From Singulisphaera sp. (GTDB lineage Bacteria; Planctomycetota; Planctomycetia; Isosphaerales; Isosphaeraceae), in assembly GCA_027451445.1 (NCBI GenBank), contig DAIDJG010000434.1, forward strand, positions 1 through 43,592: a DNA stretch of 43,592 bases. Reading direction: 5' to 3'. Position 1 is the stretch's first letter. Each line of letters begins with the position of its first letter. The position numbers were made by a program, and so were the translations under genes. The notes below the pieces were generated by a model, which saw nothing but the letters and a program-made list of their open reading frames with translations, was not told where the DNA came from and did not search any database. Below are positions 15,538 to 24,609 of this stretch, one piece after another.

Positions 15538-18500
15538 TCAGCGTTGTTTCGTCAGGAATTCGACGAGATCGCACAGTTCCTGGCGGGTCATGACCTTTTC
15601 CAGACCTTCCGGCATGAGTGAGGTCGTCGCCGGAGCCATGTCCTCGACATCTGACCGGGGTAGGCGGACCTCGGCGAGGTCGGCTGTGCGGAGCGTGATC
15701 GCGTCAGGCGCGTCACGGACGATCAGACCGGAGACGGTGCGACCCTCTTTGGTAACGACCGAATACGTTCGATACTCCGGCGCGATCGTCAAACCGGGGA
15801 AGAGGATCGACTGCAAGAGTTCGTCGCGCGTCCGGAACTGACCGATCTTCGAAAGGTCCGGGCCAACGGTTCCGCCCCGTCCCACCGCACGGTGGCAGCC
15901 GATGCAGCCGACCTTCTGCGAAAGGAGGATTTCGTGGCCTCGGTCCACGTCGCCCTGGAGCTTGGCCAGCTCCGCGTTGATCTGGGCCAGATAGCTCGCC
16001 TTCCCGCGTTCACGCGCCATGAGCTTCTCGCGAAGGGACTTCGCACGCGAACGCACCTCAGCCGGATAGCTCCCCAGTGTTCGATCCAACTCGGTCACGC
16101 TGAGCACCTCAGCCGATGGGGAGCGTTCCAGAGCCTCAATCAATACGCTGCCGATGCCGGATTCACTCGCCCTGGCAAAGACGGGCAACAGCGTCCGGAT
16201 GACCACCGCACTGGCGGATTTGGTCGAGGCTGCGAGGCGAATCAAATCCTCGTCCGCGAACTTGCTGACCGCCAGCGTCCGCGCCGCGGCTAACCTCAAT
16301 AAGGGATCGGTCGCGTCCGAGAGATGCACCGTAAGCAGTGAAAACTGCGGTGGCTCTAACGGGCCGCTACGTCCCGCAAGACATTCCAGCGCTGCGATTC
16401 GTAGGTCGGCTGGAAGTGTCGATTGCCGGCTCAGCTCGACAAGCTGCTGGTCAAACCGGGTCAAACGCCGGGTCTTGACGGTGTTGATCGCTTCTCGGCG
16501 GACGGCCGGGGCCGGGTCAGCAAGCGCCGTCCCTATCGCTTCGAGCCAACTGTCTGGAAATGTGCCAACACGCGACTGCGCGACGCTCCTGAGCAGCAAG
16601 AGTCGCGTCGCAACCGTCGCACGAGAATTTGCCAGAGTCGCGGCGACCGCTTTTTGAATGTCCGCCTGGTCGCTGAGCGCCAGCAAGACGTCGCGTAAGA
16701 CTTGCTCCTCATTGGATGAGAGTATCGGTTTTGTGAGCCAATGATGCAGCGTTTGTTGTGTCAGGGCAGACCACTTCGGGTGGCGTGCCACGACGTCGAG
16801 CGCCGCGCGTTGAAGGTCGGGATCATCGCTGTCGACCAAGGGAGCCAGGAGCTCACTCGTCAGTCGCTTGTCCTTCATCTGGTCGAGCGCAATCAGCCCG
16901 CCCTTGCGTACGCGGGGTTCCCGAGCGGTCAAGGCGGTTAGCGTGTCTGCGGGATCGTTGATTCGGATGAGCGCGTAGATGAGAGAGTGCTCAAGAAAGC
17001 GATCATTGTCGGATTCAAGGGCCTTGAGCAGCGAGTGTATGGCGTCAGCGCGGCCGATCCGGCCGAGTGACTCCGCGGCTTTTCGCCTGAGGGGTGGTGT
17101 GTCGGACGTCACAATGTGACACAAGGCTTCCGTCGCCGGTTTGTCACGCTGAAGGCCGAGCGTGTGCACAGCCGCCAATCGGACTGTAGGTGATTCGTCG
17201 GAGAGCGCGCGGCGAACGAGCACCCGCGCCTCGCCCACATTCATGCGGCACAGCGCCCAGACGGCATCCCGTCGAACGGATTCGGACCCGTGGTCTTTGC
17301 CGAATAGCGCGGCTTCCAGCGCTGGGATCGCCGCGAGGCCGAGCCTGGCCAGCCGCTCAACCGCTTGGTCGCGAACCTTCGGTCGCGGATCGCTCAGCAG
17401 TGCGATCAGGTCGTTGGGGGCGAGTTCGTTGATCCGGGCTTCGCGTCCCCAAGGGTCTGCGACCTTCGGCGCTTCCTTTCGCCGGATCCGGTAGATCGCG
17501 CCGAGAGCGTCAGGTTTGGGGAGGGGATTGCCAGGGAATCCGTAGGTAAACCACGCTCCCATATCGACGAAGAGGAGACTGCCGTCGGCATCTTCCAGGA
17601 CGTCGGTCAGACGGACATCATGCGTCGAGCATGTGAGAAAGTCGGTATCCTCCGCCTTGATTGTCGATCCGACGCGCGAGACGTCATGCCGCACGATCTT
17701 ATGGAGCATGTATTGGGTTGAGAACAGGCGGCCGACGTAGTCTTCACCGAACGTACGAGAGCGGTAGTCCGTGAGACCGCAAAGGGCCGCCGGAAGCACG
17801 GCGGAGTATTGCCGGACCGCGCCGAGGAGCGGTCCGGTCCTGGGGAATTCCTCCAGGCACGGGTGTTCCATCGGGTAGACGCCACCTTCGACATAGTGGA
17901 GCAGGCAGTCGCCAGGCCCCTGGTCCATCGTGCCGATGCTTTCGCCCTCGGGGGTGAAGGCGATTTCGATCGGGTTGTCGAATCCACCGCCGCAAAGGCG
18001 TTCGATCTCAGTTCCATCCGGCCGGCAGCGCCAGATGCGCGAGGCGAGGCCTTCCAGACGTTCACCGTCGCGCGTCGAGATCTTGTAGCCGTGCCGTCCG
18101 TCGGTCCAGTAGATCCGGCCGTCAGGGCCCAGGAATGGCCCGTGGATGTCGCAGCCGTTACCGTTGAAGCCAAAACCGCTCACTAGCTCATCCCGCTGAG
18201 TGGCCTTGCCGGTCCCCTCCGGATCCACCAGGCGCCAAAGGCTGGGGTGCGACGCCGTGTAGAGTGCTCCGTTGTGCCACAATACGCCCTGGGGAAACAC
18301 CAGTCCGTCGGCAAAGACCCGGCTCTGATCGAACGTGCCGTCGCCGTCGCGGTCTTCGAGGAGCAGAATGCGCCCGAGCTTTTTCGAACGCAGCTCGTCG
18401 CCCGAGAGATTGGTCCCAGTCCCTTCGGCAACGAAAAGGCGCCCGCGATCGTCGAAGGCGGCAAACAGCGGATACCGCACGAGTGGCGGCGCCGCGACCT

Positions 18501-18627
18501 TCTCCACAACAAACCCGCTCGGGACGTGGAACTCAGGGAGCACCGGCGCATTGGACTCGGCAAGGACGAGCATCGGAACGATCAGGATCGAGACCGAGGC
18601 GATTCCGAATCCGCGTGTAATTCGCAT
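15538..18627 (-). CDS. PVC-type membrane-bound dehydrogenase with HEAT repeats and C-terminal cytochrome c domain
   Basis: 1029 residues from ATG 18627 (GGAGGGAG 6 nt upstream). A signal peptide (about 1-23) indicates export. About 30-385: a six-bladed propeller resembling soluble glucose/sorbosone dehydrogenases (FVVEKVAAPPLVRYPLFAAF, GRIYWTDGRHGYK, DGTEIERLCGGGFDNPIEIA). About 425-800: HEAT-like alpha-helical repeats (LIALLSDPRPKVRDQAVERL and successors). About 890-1029: a PVC heme-binding domain with CIGCH at about 907-911 as the covalent heme site and GPDLSKIG downstream; MPEGLEKVMTRQELCDLVEF lies near the end. It probably oxidises a sugar or alcohol in the periplasm and passes electrons through its own heme; cofactor and substrate are not known. 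Forms an operon with the amidohydrolase downstream. A related protein is truncated at the right edge of the window. Confidence 0.9.
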   Translation of the reverse strand: MRITRGFGIASVSILIVPMLVLAESNAPVLPEFHVPSGFVVEKVAAPPLVRYPLFAAFDDRGRLFVAEGTGTNLSGDELRSKKLGRILLLEDRDGDGTFDQSRVFADGLVFPQGVLWHNGALYTASHPSLWRLVDPEGTGKATQRDELVSGFGFNGNGCDIHGPFLGPDGRIYWTDGRHGYKISTRDGERLEGLASRIWRCRPDGTEIERLCGGGFDNPIEIAFTPEGESIGTMDQGPGDCLLHYVEGGVYPMEHPCLEEFPRTGPLLGAVRQYSAVLPAALCGLTDYRSRTFGEDYVGRLFSTQYMLHKIVRHDVSRVGSTIKAEDTDFLTCSTHDVRLTDVLEDADGSLLFVDMGAWFTYGFPGNPLPKPDALGAIYRIRRKEAPKVADPWGREARINELAPNDLIALLSDPRPKVRDQAVERLARLGLAAIPALEAALFGKDHGSESVRRDAVWALCRMNVGEARVLVRRALSDESPTVRLAAVHTLGLQRDKPATEALCHIVTSDTPPLRRKAAESLGRIGRADAIHSLLKALESDNDRFLEHSLIYALIRINDPADTLTALTAREPRVRKGGLIALDQMKDKRLTSELLAPLVDSDDPDLQRAALDVVARHPKWSALTQQTLHHWLTKPILSSNEEQVLRDVLLALSDQADIQKAVAATLANSRATVATRLLLLRSVAQSRVGTFPDSWLEAIGTALADPAPAVRREAINTVKTRRLTRFDQQLVELSRQSTLPADLRIAALECLAGRSGPLEPPQFSLLTVHLSDATDPLLRLAAARTLAVSKFADEDLIRLAASTKSASAVVIRTLLPVFARASESGIGSVLIEALERSPSAEVLSVTELDRTLGSYPAEVRSRAKSLREKLMARERGKASYLAQINAELAKLQGDVDRGHEILLSQKVGCIGCHRAVGRGGTVGPDLSKIGQFRTRDELLQSILFPGLTIAPEYRTYSVVTKEGRTVSGLIVRDAPDAITLRTADLAEVRLPRSDVEDMAPATTSLMPEGLEKVMTRQELCDLVEFLTKQR

Positions 18628-18805
18628 GGGACACTCCCTCCGACTTCTCGGTCGAGCAACGACCGGCCAGGAGATACCACAGTGCCGTCGCACCCTGGCA
18701 TGATCGCCCGTTGATTACACAGCGAAACACGTAGGACGTCCAACAAAAAATCGACAATCATCATGCGAGGAAACACACCGGCGCATTGCCGTGCCGCGCG
18801 TGGGT

Positions 18806-19060
18806 TCAGTCGTCGATCAGGACTTTGGCTTCATCGGAGTTCGCGCGCAGCTCAGGATCGTGCATAGCGTATCCGACGGTCGGCAGCGCGGAGAACTTGC
18901 TGGGGAGTGCCGCCCCTAATCGATAGCGCAGACTGTGCTGCCCTCAAGCGAGAAAGCGAGTGAAGAAGCGAGCCTTTTGGTCGCGGAGCTCCAGGTACGC
19001 ACCCAGGTCGCTGCCGCGGCAACCACTCTGAATCTCGACCGGATTCGTCGTAACCCATTG
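18806..19060 (-). pseudogene. Relic of an alpha-2-macroglobulin family protein C-terminus
   Basis: Read on the minus strand from 19060 down to a TGA at 18808-18806, one frame gives a sequence that I recognise as the end of a bacterial alpha-2-macroglobulin: LGAYLELRDQKARFF, an in-frame stop (TGA at 18946-18944), then GQHSLRYRLGAALPSKFSAL, PTVGYAMHDPELRANSDEAK and the natural stop. The ELRD...FF...GQHSLRYRLRAE...F.ALPT...MYAPELRANSDE pattern is the receptor-binding-like macroglobulin end of these protease-trapping proteins. The remaining 1500 or so residues are missing. Similarity stops close to the 19-bp inverted repeat, suggesting a deletion or insertion there. A start codon, a ribosome binding site and the thioester region are absent, so it is certainly not functional. 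The identification is by eye. Confidence 0.6.
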
Positions 19061-19097
19061 TCCCCGTTTGGCTTCCGAATAGCTGGCGAAATCACCC

Positions 19098-19148
19098 ATT
19101 CGGTAATTCGGAACCCCTTGTTAGCCTTTGGGTTCCGAATTACCGAAT
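19098..19148. repeat. Perfect 19-bp inverted repeat, 13-nt loop
   Basis: Arms 19098-19116 and 19130-19148 are exact reverse complements built on GGTTCCGAATTACCGAAT; the loop is 19117-19129. A further partial copy of the arm (GGCTTCCGAATAG) lies at about 19070-19082. The element adjoins the upstream limit of the alpha-2-macroglobulin relic. It has no following T-run, so it looks more like a dispersed palindrome than an intrinsic terminator. Confidence 0.8.
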
Positions 19149-19780
19149 AGGGCGCGCACATGCGCACGCTCGTTTTGGGTGGTCGTCGCGATCGACTCGT
19201 CGGCGCGCACGCTCGTCGCCAGCGTGACCTTCCCGTGCATGAGGCGCGTTCGAGCGAGCCGAGATGTGCCTTGAATGCGCACTGCGTGTGTCCTCCGAGG
19301 TACGTATCTACTCGCATGCGCGAGTGTCCCCGGCGAGACAACACTGGGCTTGGACGTGAAGCGACAGACTCATGAGCCACCGTCGAAGCGGAAAGTCGTC
19401 GAGATCCGCCGCCCGGGACAACGCGGAGATCCTGGACTTGCGCATCTTCCTACACTCTATATACTCCGGGTAACTTGCTAGCTTTTGCCACCCCCGATGG
19501 TGATTCGACGCAGTGTTTTCCAGGGTTCTGCGCGATTTTTGCGTCGTAAGTTTTTCGTCGTCAATGACGGTTGACCGCTCGCAAGGCGCATGACTAACAA
19601 AACTGAAAGCGCATCGGCACCGTCGGGCGCCCCGCGCATCCTCAACGATGCCGATAGACCGGCCCGACTCGGACCCTCGCCGTTCTTGATCTCAAGGAAC
19701 AGGCTCGAAATCACTTCCCGATGTCCAACACGATCATGAGGTGGACGATCTTGACCTGAGAAACATCCGTATTTGTCTTT

Positions 19781-20002
19781 GTCCCGTAGGGACATTTGAT
19801 AATAGATCCCAGCGTTTTAACGCTGGGATCGCGTCCGAGCCACAAAATAATTTTCCGTCCCGGAGGGACGGTGGGAGTGCGGGTCGCGGAGTCGATCGCG
19901 ACGGTTTCCGTGGCCCCTAGGGGGCAAGAAAACAGTTGTGCGGTTCGTTCGTCGAACCCAGCGTTAAAACGCTGGGCTATTGTCAAATGCCCCATACGGG
20001 GC
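19781..20002. repeat. 222-nt composite palindromic element: two inverted copies of a multi-hairpin repeat
   Basis: Copy A (from 19781, plus) and copy B (ending 20002, minus) share the same order of parts: GTCCCGTAGGGAC (19781-19793) matched by GCCCCATACGGGGC (19989-20002); the spacer CATTTGATAATAG matched by its near complement; the 20-nt palindrome CCCAGCGTTTTAACGCTGGG (19808-19827) matched by 19957-19976; and CCGTCCCGGAGGGACGG (19855-19871) matched by 19908-19924. All pairs share one centre near 19890-19892, where GTCGCG...CGCGAC (19883-19902) forms the tip. The arms are similar, not identical, and compensating changes keep each small hairpin (for example GTCCC/GGGAC versus GCCCC/GGGGC). 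That points to an old, structurally maintained repeat. Confidence 0.85.
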
Positions 20003-20077
20003 AAAGAGGAAAACACGAAAGAATCGGCGCGCGCGTTCCCTAAGACCGGGAACTTGTTCCCGGCTCGTTCCAAGAGA

Positions 20078-21490
20078 TCAAATCGCGTCGTAACGAGCGG
20101 TCGAATCGCCGAACCGCTCCACGCCCTTTAGTCCCAGCCGATCGACCATTCCGAGATACAGATTCGACATCGGTACGCCGCCCGCTTTCACATAGCGTCC
20201 CGGCGTCAGGCCGCCTCCACCGCCGCCCGCAAGAATCAAGGGAAGATTCGAGTGCGTGTGGCGATTGCCATCCGAGTTGCCGCTGCCGTAGACGATCATC
20301 GAGTTGTCGAGCAGCGTTCGGCCGTCCACATCCTTGATGGCGTCGAGTTTCTCCAGGAAGCGTGCAAATTGCTTCACGTAAAACAGGTCGATCTCAGCGA
20401 CCTTGTCGATCATATCCTGACGACCCTGGTGGTGGGTCAAGGAGTGGTGCCCCTCCGAGATCCCAATCTCCGGGAACGCGCGGTTGCTCCCCTCGCCGGC
20501 GAGCAAGAAGGTCGCAATTCGGGTCGAGTCGGTCTGGAACGCCAACACCATCAGATCGTACTGAAGCTGAATGTAGTCCTCGAAGCTCGAAGGAATCCCC
20601 AACGGCGTTGGAGCCTCAGGATCGGGCGTTTTCTCGGCAAGCTTCTCCGCCTGCCCGATCCGCCCCTCGATCTCACGCACGCTTTCGAGGTATTCGTCCA
20701 GCTTGTGCCGGTCGCGGTTGGCCAGCTCGCGCTGAAGGAGGCGGGCGTCTTCGCGGACGAAGTCGAGGATCGACCGCTGCTGATCCTGTCGCCGCAATAA
20801 GCTCGCCTTGCGCTCACCATGAGACCCCGATCCGAACAGGCGCTCGAACAACAGCCGAGGATTTGGTTCGGGGGGCACCGGCGTGGTCGGCGACCGCCAC
20901 GCGAGGTTGTACTGGTAGGCACACGAGTAGCCCGAGTCGCAGTTTCCCGACCGTCGTACGGGATCGCAGCTCAACTCCAGCGAGGGGAACCGCGTCAGGT
21001 GGCCAATCTGGTTCGCAGCGACCTGGTCGATTGAGATCCCGGCATGAATGCTCGAACCCGCCGTCTTCTTGACGCGCACCCCGGTGAGGAACGTACCGCT
21101 GGCTCGCGCGTGGTCGCCCGCCCCGTCGGGGCCGGCGGTGGCGTTGATGTGGTCGAAGCCGCTCAATACCTGGACCTTGTTCTTGACGTTCGCCAGCGGC
21201 ACCATCGTCCGCCGAAGTTCGAAGTCGGTCGGGCTGACGCCTTCCTTGGGCCACCAGGTCTGCTGGATCGCCCCATTGGGGAAGTAGACGAAGGCCGAGC
21301 GGAGTGGAGCACCCGTGGCAGTCGTCCCCATGGTCGAAGAGGCAGCGCGCACCGACGAGCCCAATCCCACGAGGGACTCCAGGGCTGGGAGCGCCAGGCA
21401 GGCGCCCGTACCGCGCAGGAAACGCCGACGGCTCATGCTGGCCCGTCGCTCGGCGGCCATTCGGTCCCGATTCCCTTGGTCAGCGCTCAT
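20078..21490 (-). CDS. DUF1552 domain protein, exported, coupled to a DUF1592 cytochrome gene
   Basis: 470 residues. The start ATG at 21490 overlaps the stop of the upstream DUF1592 gene by 4 nt (ATGA), so the pair is translationally coupled. A Tat signal (MSRRRFLRGTGACLALPALE, about 19-38) follows a short leader; ATG at residue 19 is a possible alternative start. DUF1552 signatures: FVYFPNGAIQQTWWPKEG (68-85), VLSGFDHINA, AGDHARASGTFLTG, IHAGISIDQVAAN, FPSLELSCDP, EYLESVREIEGRI, DLMVLAFQTDSTRIATFLLA and NSMIVYGSGNSDGNRHTHSN. The fold is thought to be related to DUF1501 and alkaline-phosphatase-like proteins. Its biochemical role is undetermined; its almost constant partner is the DUF1592 family, which suggests they act together in the periplasm. 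Confidence 0.93.
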   Translation of the reverse strand: MSADQGNRDRMAAERRASMSRRRFLRGTGACLALPALESLVGLGSSVRAASSTMGTTATGAPLRSAFVYFPNGAIQQTWWPKEGVSPTDFELRRTMVPLANVKNKVQVLSGFDHINATAGPDGAGDHARASGTFLTGVRVKKTAGSSIHAGISIDQVAANQIGHLTRFPSLELSCDPVRRSGNCDSGYSCAYQYNLAWRSPTTPVPPEPNPRLLFERLFGSGSHGERKASLLRRQDQQRSILDFVREDARLLQRELANRDRHKLDEYLESVREIEGRIGQAEKLAEKTPDPEAPTPLGIPSSFEDYIQLQYDLMVLAFQTDSTRIATFLLAGEGSNRAFPEIGISEGHHSLTHHQGRQDMIDKVAEIDLFYVKQFARFLEKLDAIKDVDGRTLLDNSMIVYGSGNSDGNRHTHSNLPLILAGGGGGGLTPGRYVKAGGVPMSNLYLGMVDRLGLKGVERFGDSTARYDAI

Positions 21491-24150
21491 GGCTTTGCCC
21501 CCGTCCGCTCGTTCAGTCCGACCTTCTGCGCAGGCGCCTGGTCCGGGGCGGAAACGTTCCGCCGCTTCTGGAAGGGCGCAGATTCAATCACTCCCGTTAA
21601 CAGGGCGCTAAACCGCCCGCCGTTCTGCTCCAGGCGCGCGACGATCCGGTCGACCGTCTCCACGTCATCATACTCCAAACCACGCCCCAGGGCGTAGGTC
21701 AAGAGTTTTTCCGTCAAACAGCGGTAGAAGTCGGTCCGGTGCTGCTCTTTCAAAATCTGCTTCAACGCTCGGACGCCTTCGAACGTCTCGCCCGACAGGA
21801 GTTTCCCGCCGGTATCGAGCGGCTGGCCGCGCTCTTTTTCGCGCCAAAGGCCCATCGCATTGAAGTTCTCGAACGCGAGGCCTAGCGGATCCATCCGGGC
21901 ATGACACGAGTTGCACAGCGGCTTGCTGCGGTGGATTTCGAGGACCTCCCGCAAGGTCGGCTCGCGATCCTTGAACCCCATCTCGGCATCCTCGAGCGCC
22001 GGGATGTTCGGCGGTGCGGGTGGGGCAGGGGTCCCCAGAATGTTATCGAGAATGAAGAGCCCGCGCTTGACCGGCGACGTCCGCGTTGGGTTCGAGGTCA
22101 CCACCAACACGGTCCCCTGGGTCAAGATTCCGCCGCGCGGACTGTCTTTCGGCAAGGTGACGCGCCTCATGTTCTCGCCCGTGACATTCGGGATGCCGTA
22201 AAACTTCGCGAGTTTCTCGTTCACGTAGGTGAAATCGCTGTCCAGCAGGTCGAGGACGCTCCGGTCCTCGCGCACGACGGCGGTGACGAACATCTCGGTC
22301 TCGCGCCTCATCGCCTGGCGCAGGGCGTCGTCGATATCGACTCTTGGCTGCCCAAACACTCGGCGAAAACGTCCCGAACGGCGGACTTGATTGAAGTTCT
22401 GCGCTTCGGGAACGGCTTCCCCCCGCGCCCTGGCCTCGGCCGCGGCCTTGGCCTGAGCTTCGCGCTCGGCCAGGAACACCCGGAACGCTTCTTTCTCGAT
22501 CTTGAATTCCTTCTCTTCACCGTCGTCGCGCGCCAGCACGGACCGCGCGTCGATCGCAACCGCCTCAACATCGCGAGCCTGGAGCCACTGACCCGCGAAG
22601 TTCCGCACCATCCGTTCCGCTCGCGAGTCCGACAACATTCGCTTCACCTGCGCAGCGAGGTTCTTCCGCAGTTCCCCACGCGCTGCCAGCCCGAAAAGCT
22701 CGTCGTCCGGCATCGTCGACCAGAGGAAGTAAGACAACCGCGAGGCGAGCGCATACTCATCAAGGTCGGGGAAGGTGCCGGCGTTGCTCTTCGGATCGAC
22801 GTCCTCCACCCGGAACAGGAACCGCGGCGATGCCAGCACCGCGATCATTGCCTGTGCCAGGCCCTCCTCGACGGTCTTACCCTCGGGCGAATACGCCTGC
22901 TCGGCAATCGCCGTCAATCGGTCAAGGGAGCGTGCATCAACAGGACGTCGGTACGCCTTGGTCGCAAAGCGCCGCAACACCTCGCGGGCGTACTCGCGCC
23001 GGGCTTCGGGGGTCTCAGGATCATCCTTGAAAAAGAACCGGTCGAAGTTCTTCGGACGTCCCCACTTTTCCTTTTCCAGTGGTCCCTCGATCCGCACGGA
23101 GGCAATCCGCATGTCGACCGACGAGGTCTTTTTCTCGGGAGGAGTGAGCGCCTTCAATTCAAAACCGAGTTTGTGCTGGCCCGCTTTCCAGTTGTCCTCA
23201 AATTCGTACTGAAACCGTTTCCCGTCGTGCCAGCCAAAACTGCCGTGAAATAACTCCTTGCGGTCCGATCGGAACGACACGCGGCACTCGCCTGGATCGA
23301 ACTCGAAGCCGCCGCGGACCTGCAGTTCGAGGATGATCCGCCTCCGCCCGGGTTGCGAGGTATTCACCGTGTACGAGAGCTGGGCATCCTTGTAGAAGCT
23401 CATCTTTTCGCCATCATCCTTGCTGCCGACTCCTTCAAAGTCTTCTCCGGCGAGGGTTCGGACGGGCACCACTTTCGACACGGTCGGCACGGTGCTCCGC
23501 ACAATCGTCTCGGCCGCCTGCATGTACTTCTCCAGCAGCAGCGGCGAGACCGTCAGCACGTCAGCAATGGTATCGAACCCATACCCCGTGTCATCCGGGG
23601 GGAATTCTTCTTCGGCGTTGAACTCCGTTCCCATCAGGTCGCGGATCGTGTTGCGATACTCGGTCCGGTTCAGCCGGCGAATCGTCACGCGCCCCGGGTC
23701 CGGATTCTTGGGATCGATCCGAAAGACCGACCGCTTGATCCAATCCTCCAATGCACGCATTTCCTCTTGGGAGAGACGCGGCCTGTCGGCCGGGGGCATG
23801 ATGCCGGAGCGCACATTTTTCAAGACGGCCCACCAGAGCTCGCGGTTCTTCAGCAGGTCGTTTTCCGACGCGAAGGCGTCAAGGCTTACGTTCCCCTTCT
23901 TGAGGCCCTCACCGTGGCAGCGATAGCAATGGTCTTCCAGAACCGGTTGGACCTGGTCGCGAAAACTCGCCAGCGTCGGGGATTCCTCCGCACGCGCGCT
24001 CCCCGTGAGGAGCAGAAGCGAAACGAGCGCGAAAACCCAGGGGCGTCCGGTGGGATGGAGCCCTGGAAGCCAGCGATACAGCCGACGCGGTTCTTGGAAT
24101 GAGCCGTCATTCATCATGGGAGGACTGTTCCCGGTCCCGTCAGGGATCAT
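21487..24150 (-). CDS. Planctomycete cytochrome c protein with DUF1587/1595/1592/1588/1585 domains
   Basis: 887 residues from ATG 24150; ATG 24117 or 24114 are alternatives and none has a clear ribosome binding site. After an N-terminal signal segment (about 37-53) comes a planctomycete cytochrome c domain with the heme site CYRCHGEGLKKG (about 73-84). Then DUF1587 (TIRRLNRTEYRNTIRDLMG, about 155-173), a beta-rich carbohydrate-binding-like insert (about 210-350), DUF1595 (ATKAYRRPVDARSLDRL), DUF1592 (DEYALASRLSYFLWSTMPDD), DUF1588 (GGILTQGTVLVVTSNPTRTS...LGTPAPPAPPNIP) and DUF1585 (RCLTEKLLTYALGRGLEYDD). The multidomain order is that of the phylum-wide family. Function is unproven; a secreted redox protein attached to polysaccharide processing is the usual guess. 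It is the first gene of a two-gene operon with DUF1552 and is divergent from the histidine kinase gene. Confidence 0.93.
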   Translation of the reverse strand: MIPDGTGNSPPMMNDGSFQEPRRLYRWLPGLHPTGRPWVFALVSLLLLTGSARAEESPTLASFRDQVQPVLEDHCYRCHGEGLKKGNVSLDAFASENDLLKNRELWWAVLKNVRSGIMPPADRPRLSQEEMRALEDWIKRSVFRIDPKNPDPGRVTIRRLNRTEYRNTIRDLMGTEFNAEEEFPPDDTGYGFDTIADVLTVSPLLLEKYMQAAETIVRSTVPTVSKVVPVRTLAGEDFEGVGSKDDGEKMSFYKDAQLSYTVNTSQPGRRRIILELQVRGGFEFDPGECRVSFRSDRKELFHGSFGWHDGKRFQYEFEDNWKAGQHKLGFELKALTPPEKKTSSVDMRIASVRIEGPLEKEKWGRPKNFDRFFFKDDPETPEARREYAREVLRRFATKAYRRPVDARSLDRLTAIAEQAYSPEGKTVEEGLAQAMIAVLASPRFLFRVEDVDPKSNAGTFPDLDEYALASRLSYFLWSTMPDDELFGLAARGELRKNLAAQVKRMLSDSRAERMVRNFAGQWLQARDVEAVAIDARSVLARDDGEEKEFKIEKEAFRVFLAEREAQAKAAAEARARGEAVPEAQNFNQVRRSGRFRRVFGQPRVDIDDALRQAMRRETEMFVTAVVREDRSVLDLLDSDFTYVNEKLAKFYGIPNVTGENMRRVTLPKDSPRGGILTQGTVLVVTSNPTRTSPVKRGLFILDNILGTPAPPAPPNIPALEDAEMGFKDREPTLREVLEIHRSKPLCNSCHARMDPLGLAFENFNAMGLWREKERGQPLDTGGKLLSGETFEGVRALKQILKEQHRTDFYRCLTEKLLTYALGRGLEYDDVETVDRIVARLEQNGGRFSALLTGVIESAPFQKRRNVSAPDQAPAQKVGLNERTGAKP

Positions 24151-24609
24151 GCGGAACGTTTTCTAGGGGAGGGCAGGGCGGCCCGACGGTGCGCGGGCCT
24201 GGGCAAGTACTCACAGCTATATTAGCGACCATCCGGCCCATTTCGTCCAATCCTTTTTTGCTGAAAAACAAGGAACGCCCTGCAACCCTCGCGCGGACGG
24301 CGCTTTTCGGAAAACGTGTCCTAGTGTTGCAGCAGAATCGAACGCAGCCCCTCAGAGAACCATTGCGCGACTGCGCCTACGAGTCAAAAAGGACCGGATC
24401 AACAGGCTAAAGACCTGAATGGTGTTTAAGGATTTTTGGTCTTAGCATTCGGCTCAAGACGAACGGCCGCGAAGAAAAAAAACGCTCGATTTCGCGCCGT
24501 GGGCTTAGAGAACAAGGTTGCGTTGAGGGCCGGAACACCCTCGACAATCGGGACGGGAAACGACGGAGGCCGTCCTTCCTGGCCAGGGAAGGGAACGAGA
24601 AATCGCCTC
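24151..24609. other. Divergent intergenic region before the hybrid histidine kinase
   Basis: This 459-nt region separates divergent genes and should hold both promoters. The kinase frame is open back to TTG 24436 but that part has no membrane or domain similarity. Two homopolymer-rich spots occur (TTTTTTGCTGAAAAA at about 24254-24268 and an A8 run near 24475). I see no gene, repeat or clear operator. Confidence 0.45.

Larger units (their letters stand above)
18628..20077. other. Gene-poor 1.45-kb interval holding gene relics and palindromic repeats
   Basis: The only recognisable coding material is a decayed alpha-2-macroglobulin C-terminus on the minus strand (18806-19060). Upstream of it lie a 19-bp inverted repeat (19098-19148) and a 222-nt composite palindromic element (19781-20002). 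The segment 19150-19780 has short open frames on both strands but none with a ribosome binding site or family similarity that I can recognise. The ribosome binding site of the PVC dehydrogenase gene sits at the very start, on the minus strand. Confidence 0.6.

Noticed and set aside
19098-19148. Intrinsic terminator
   Set aside because: The stem is long and perfect but is AT-mixed at its base and not followed by a T-run on either strand.
18916-19380. 154-codon minus-strand frame over the macroglobulin relic
   Set aside because: The macroglobulin similarity lies in a different frame, and this frame reads through the 19-bp inverted repeat with no known motif.
19478-20131. Short open frames across the composite palindrome (such as those reading TIAQRFNAGF)
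   Set aside because: These peptides are translations of the repeat itself and recur in annotation of repeat copies; there is no ribosome binding site and no independent coding signal.
21901-23253. 450-codon plus-strand frame
   Set aside because: Antisense to the DUF1592 gene whose domains are all recognisable in order.
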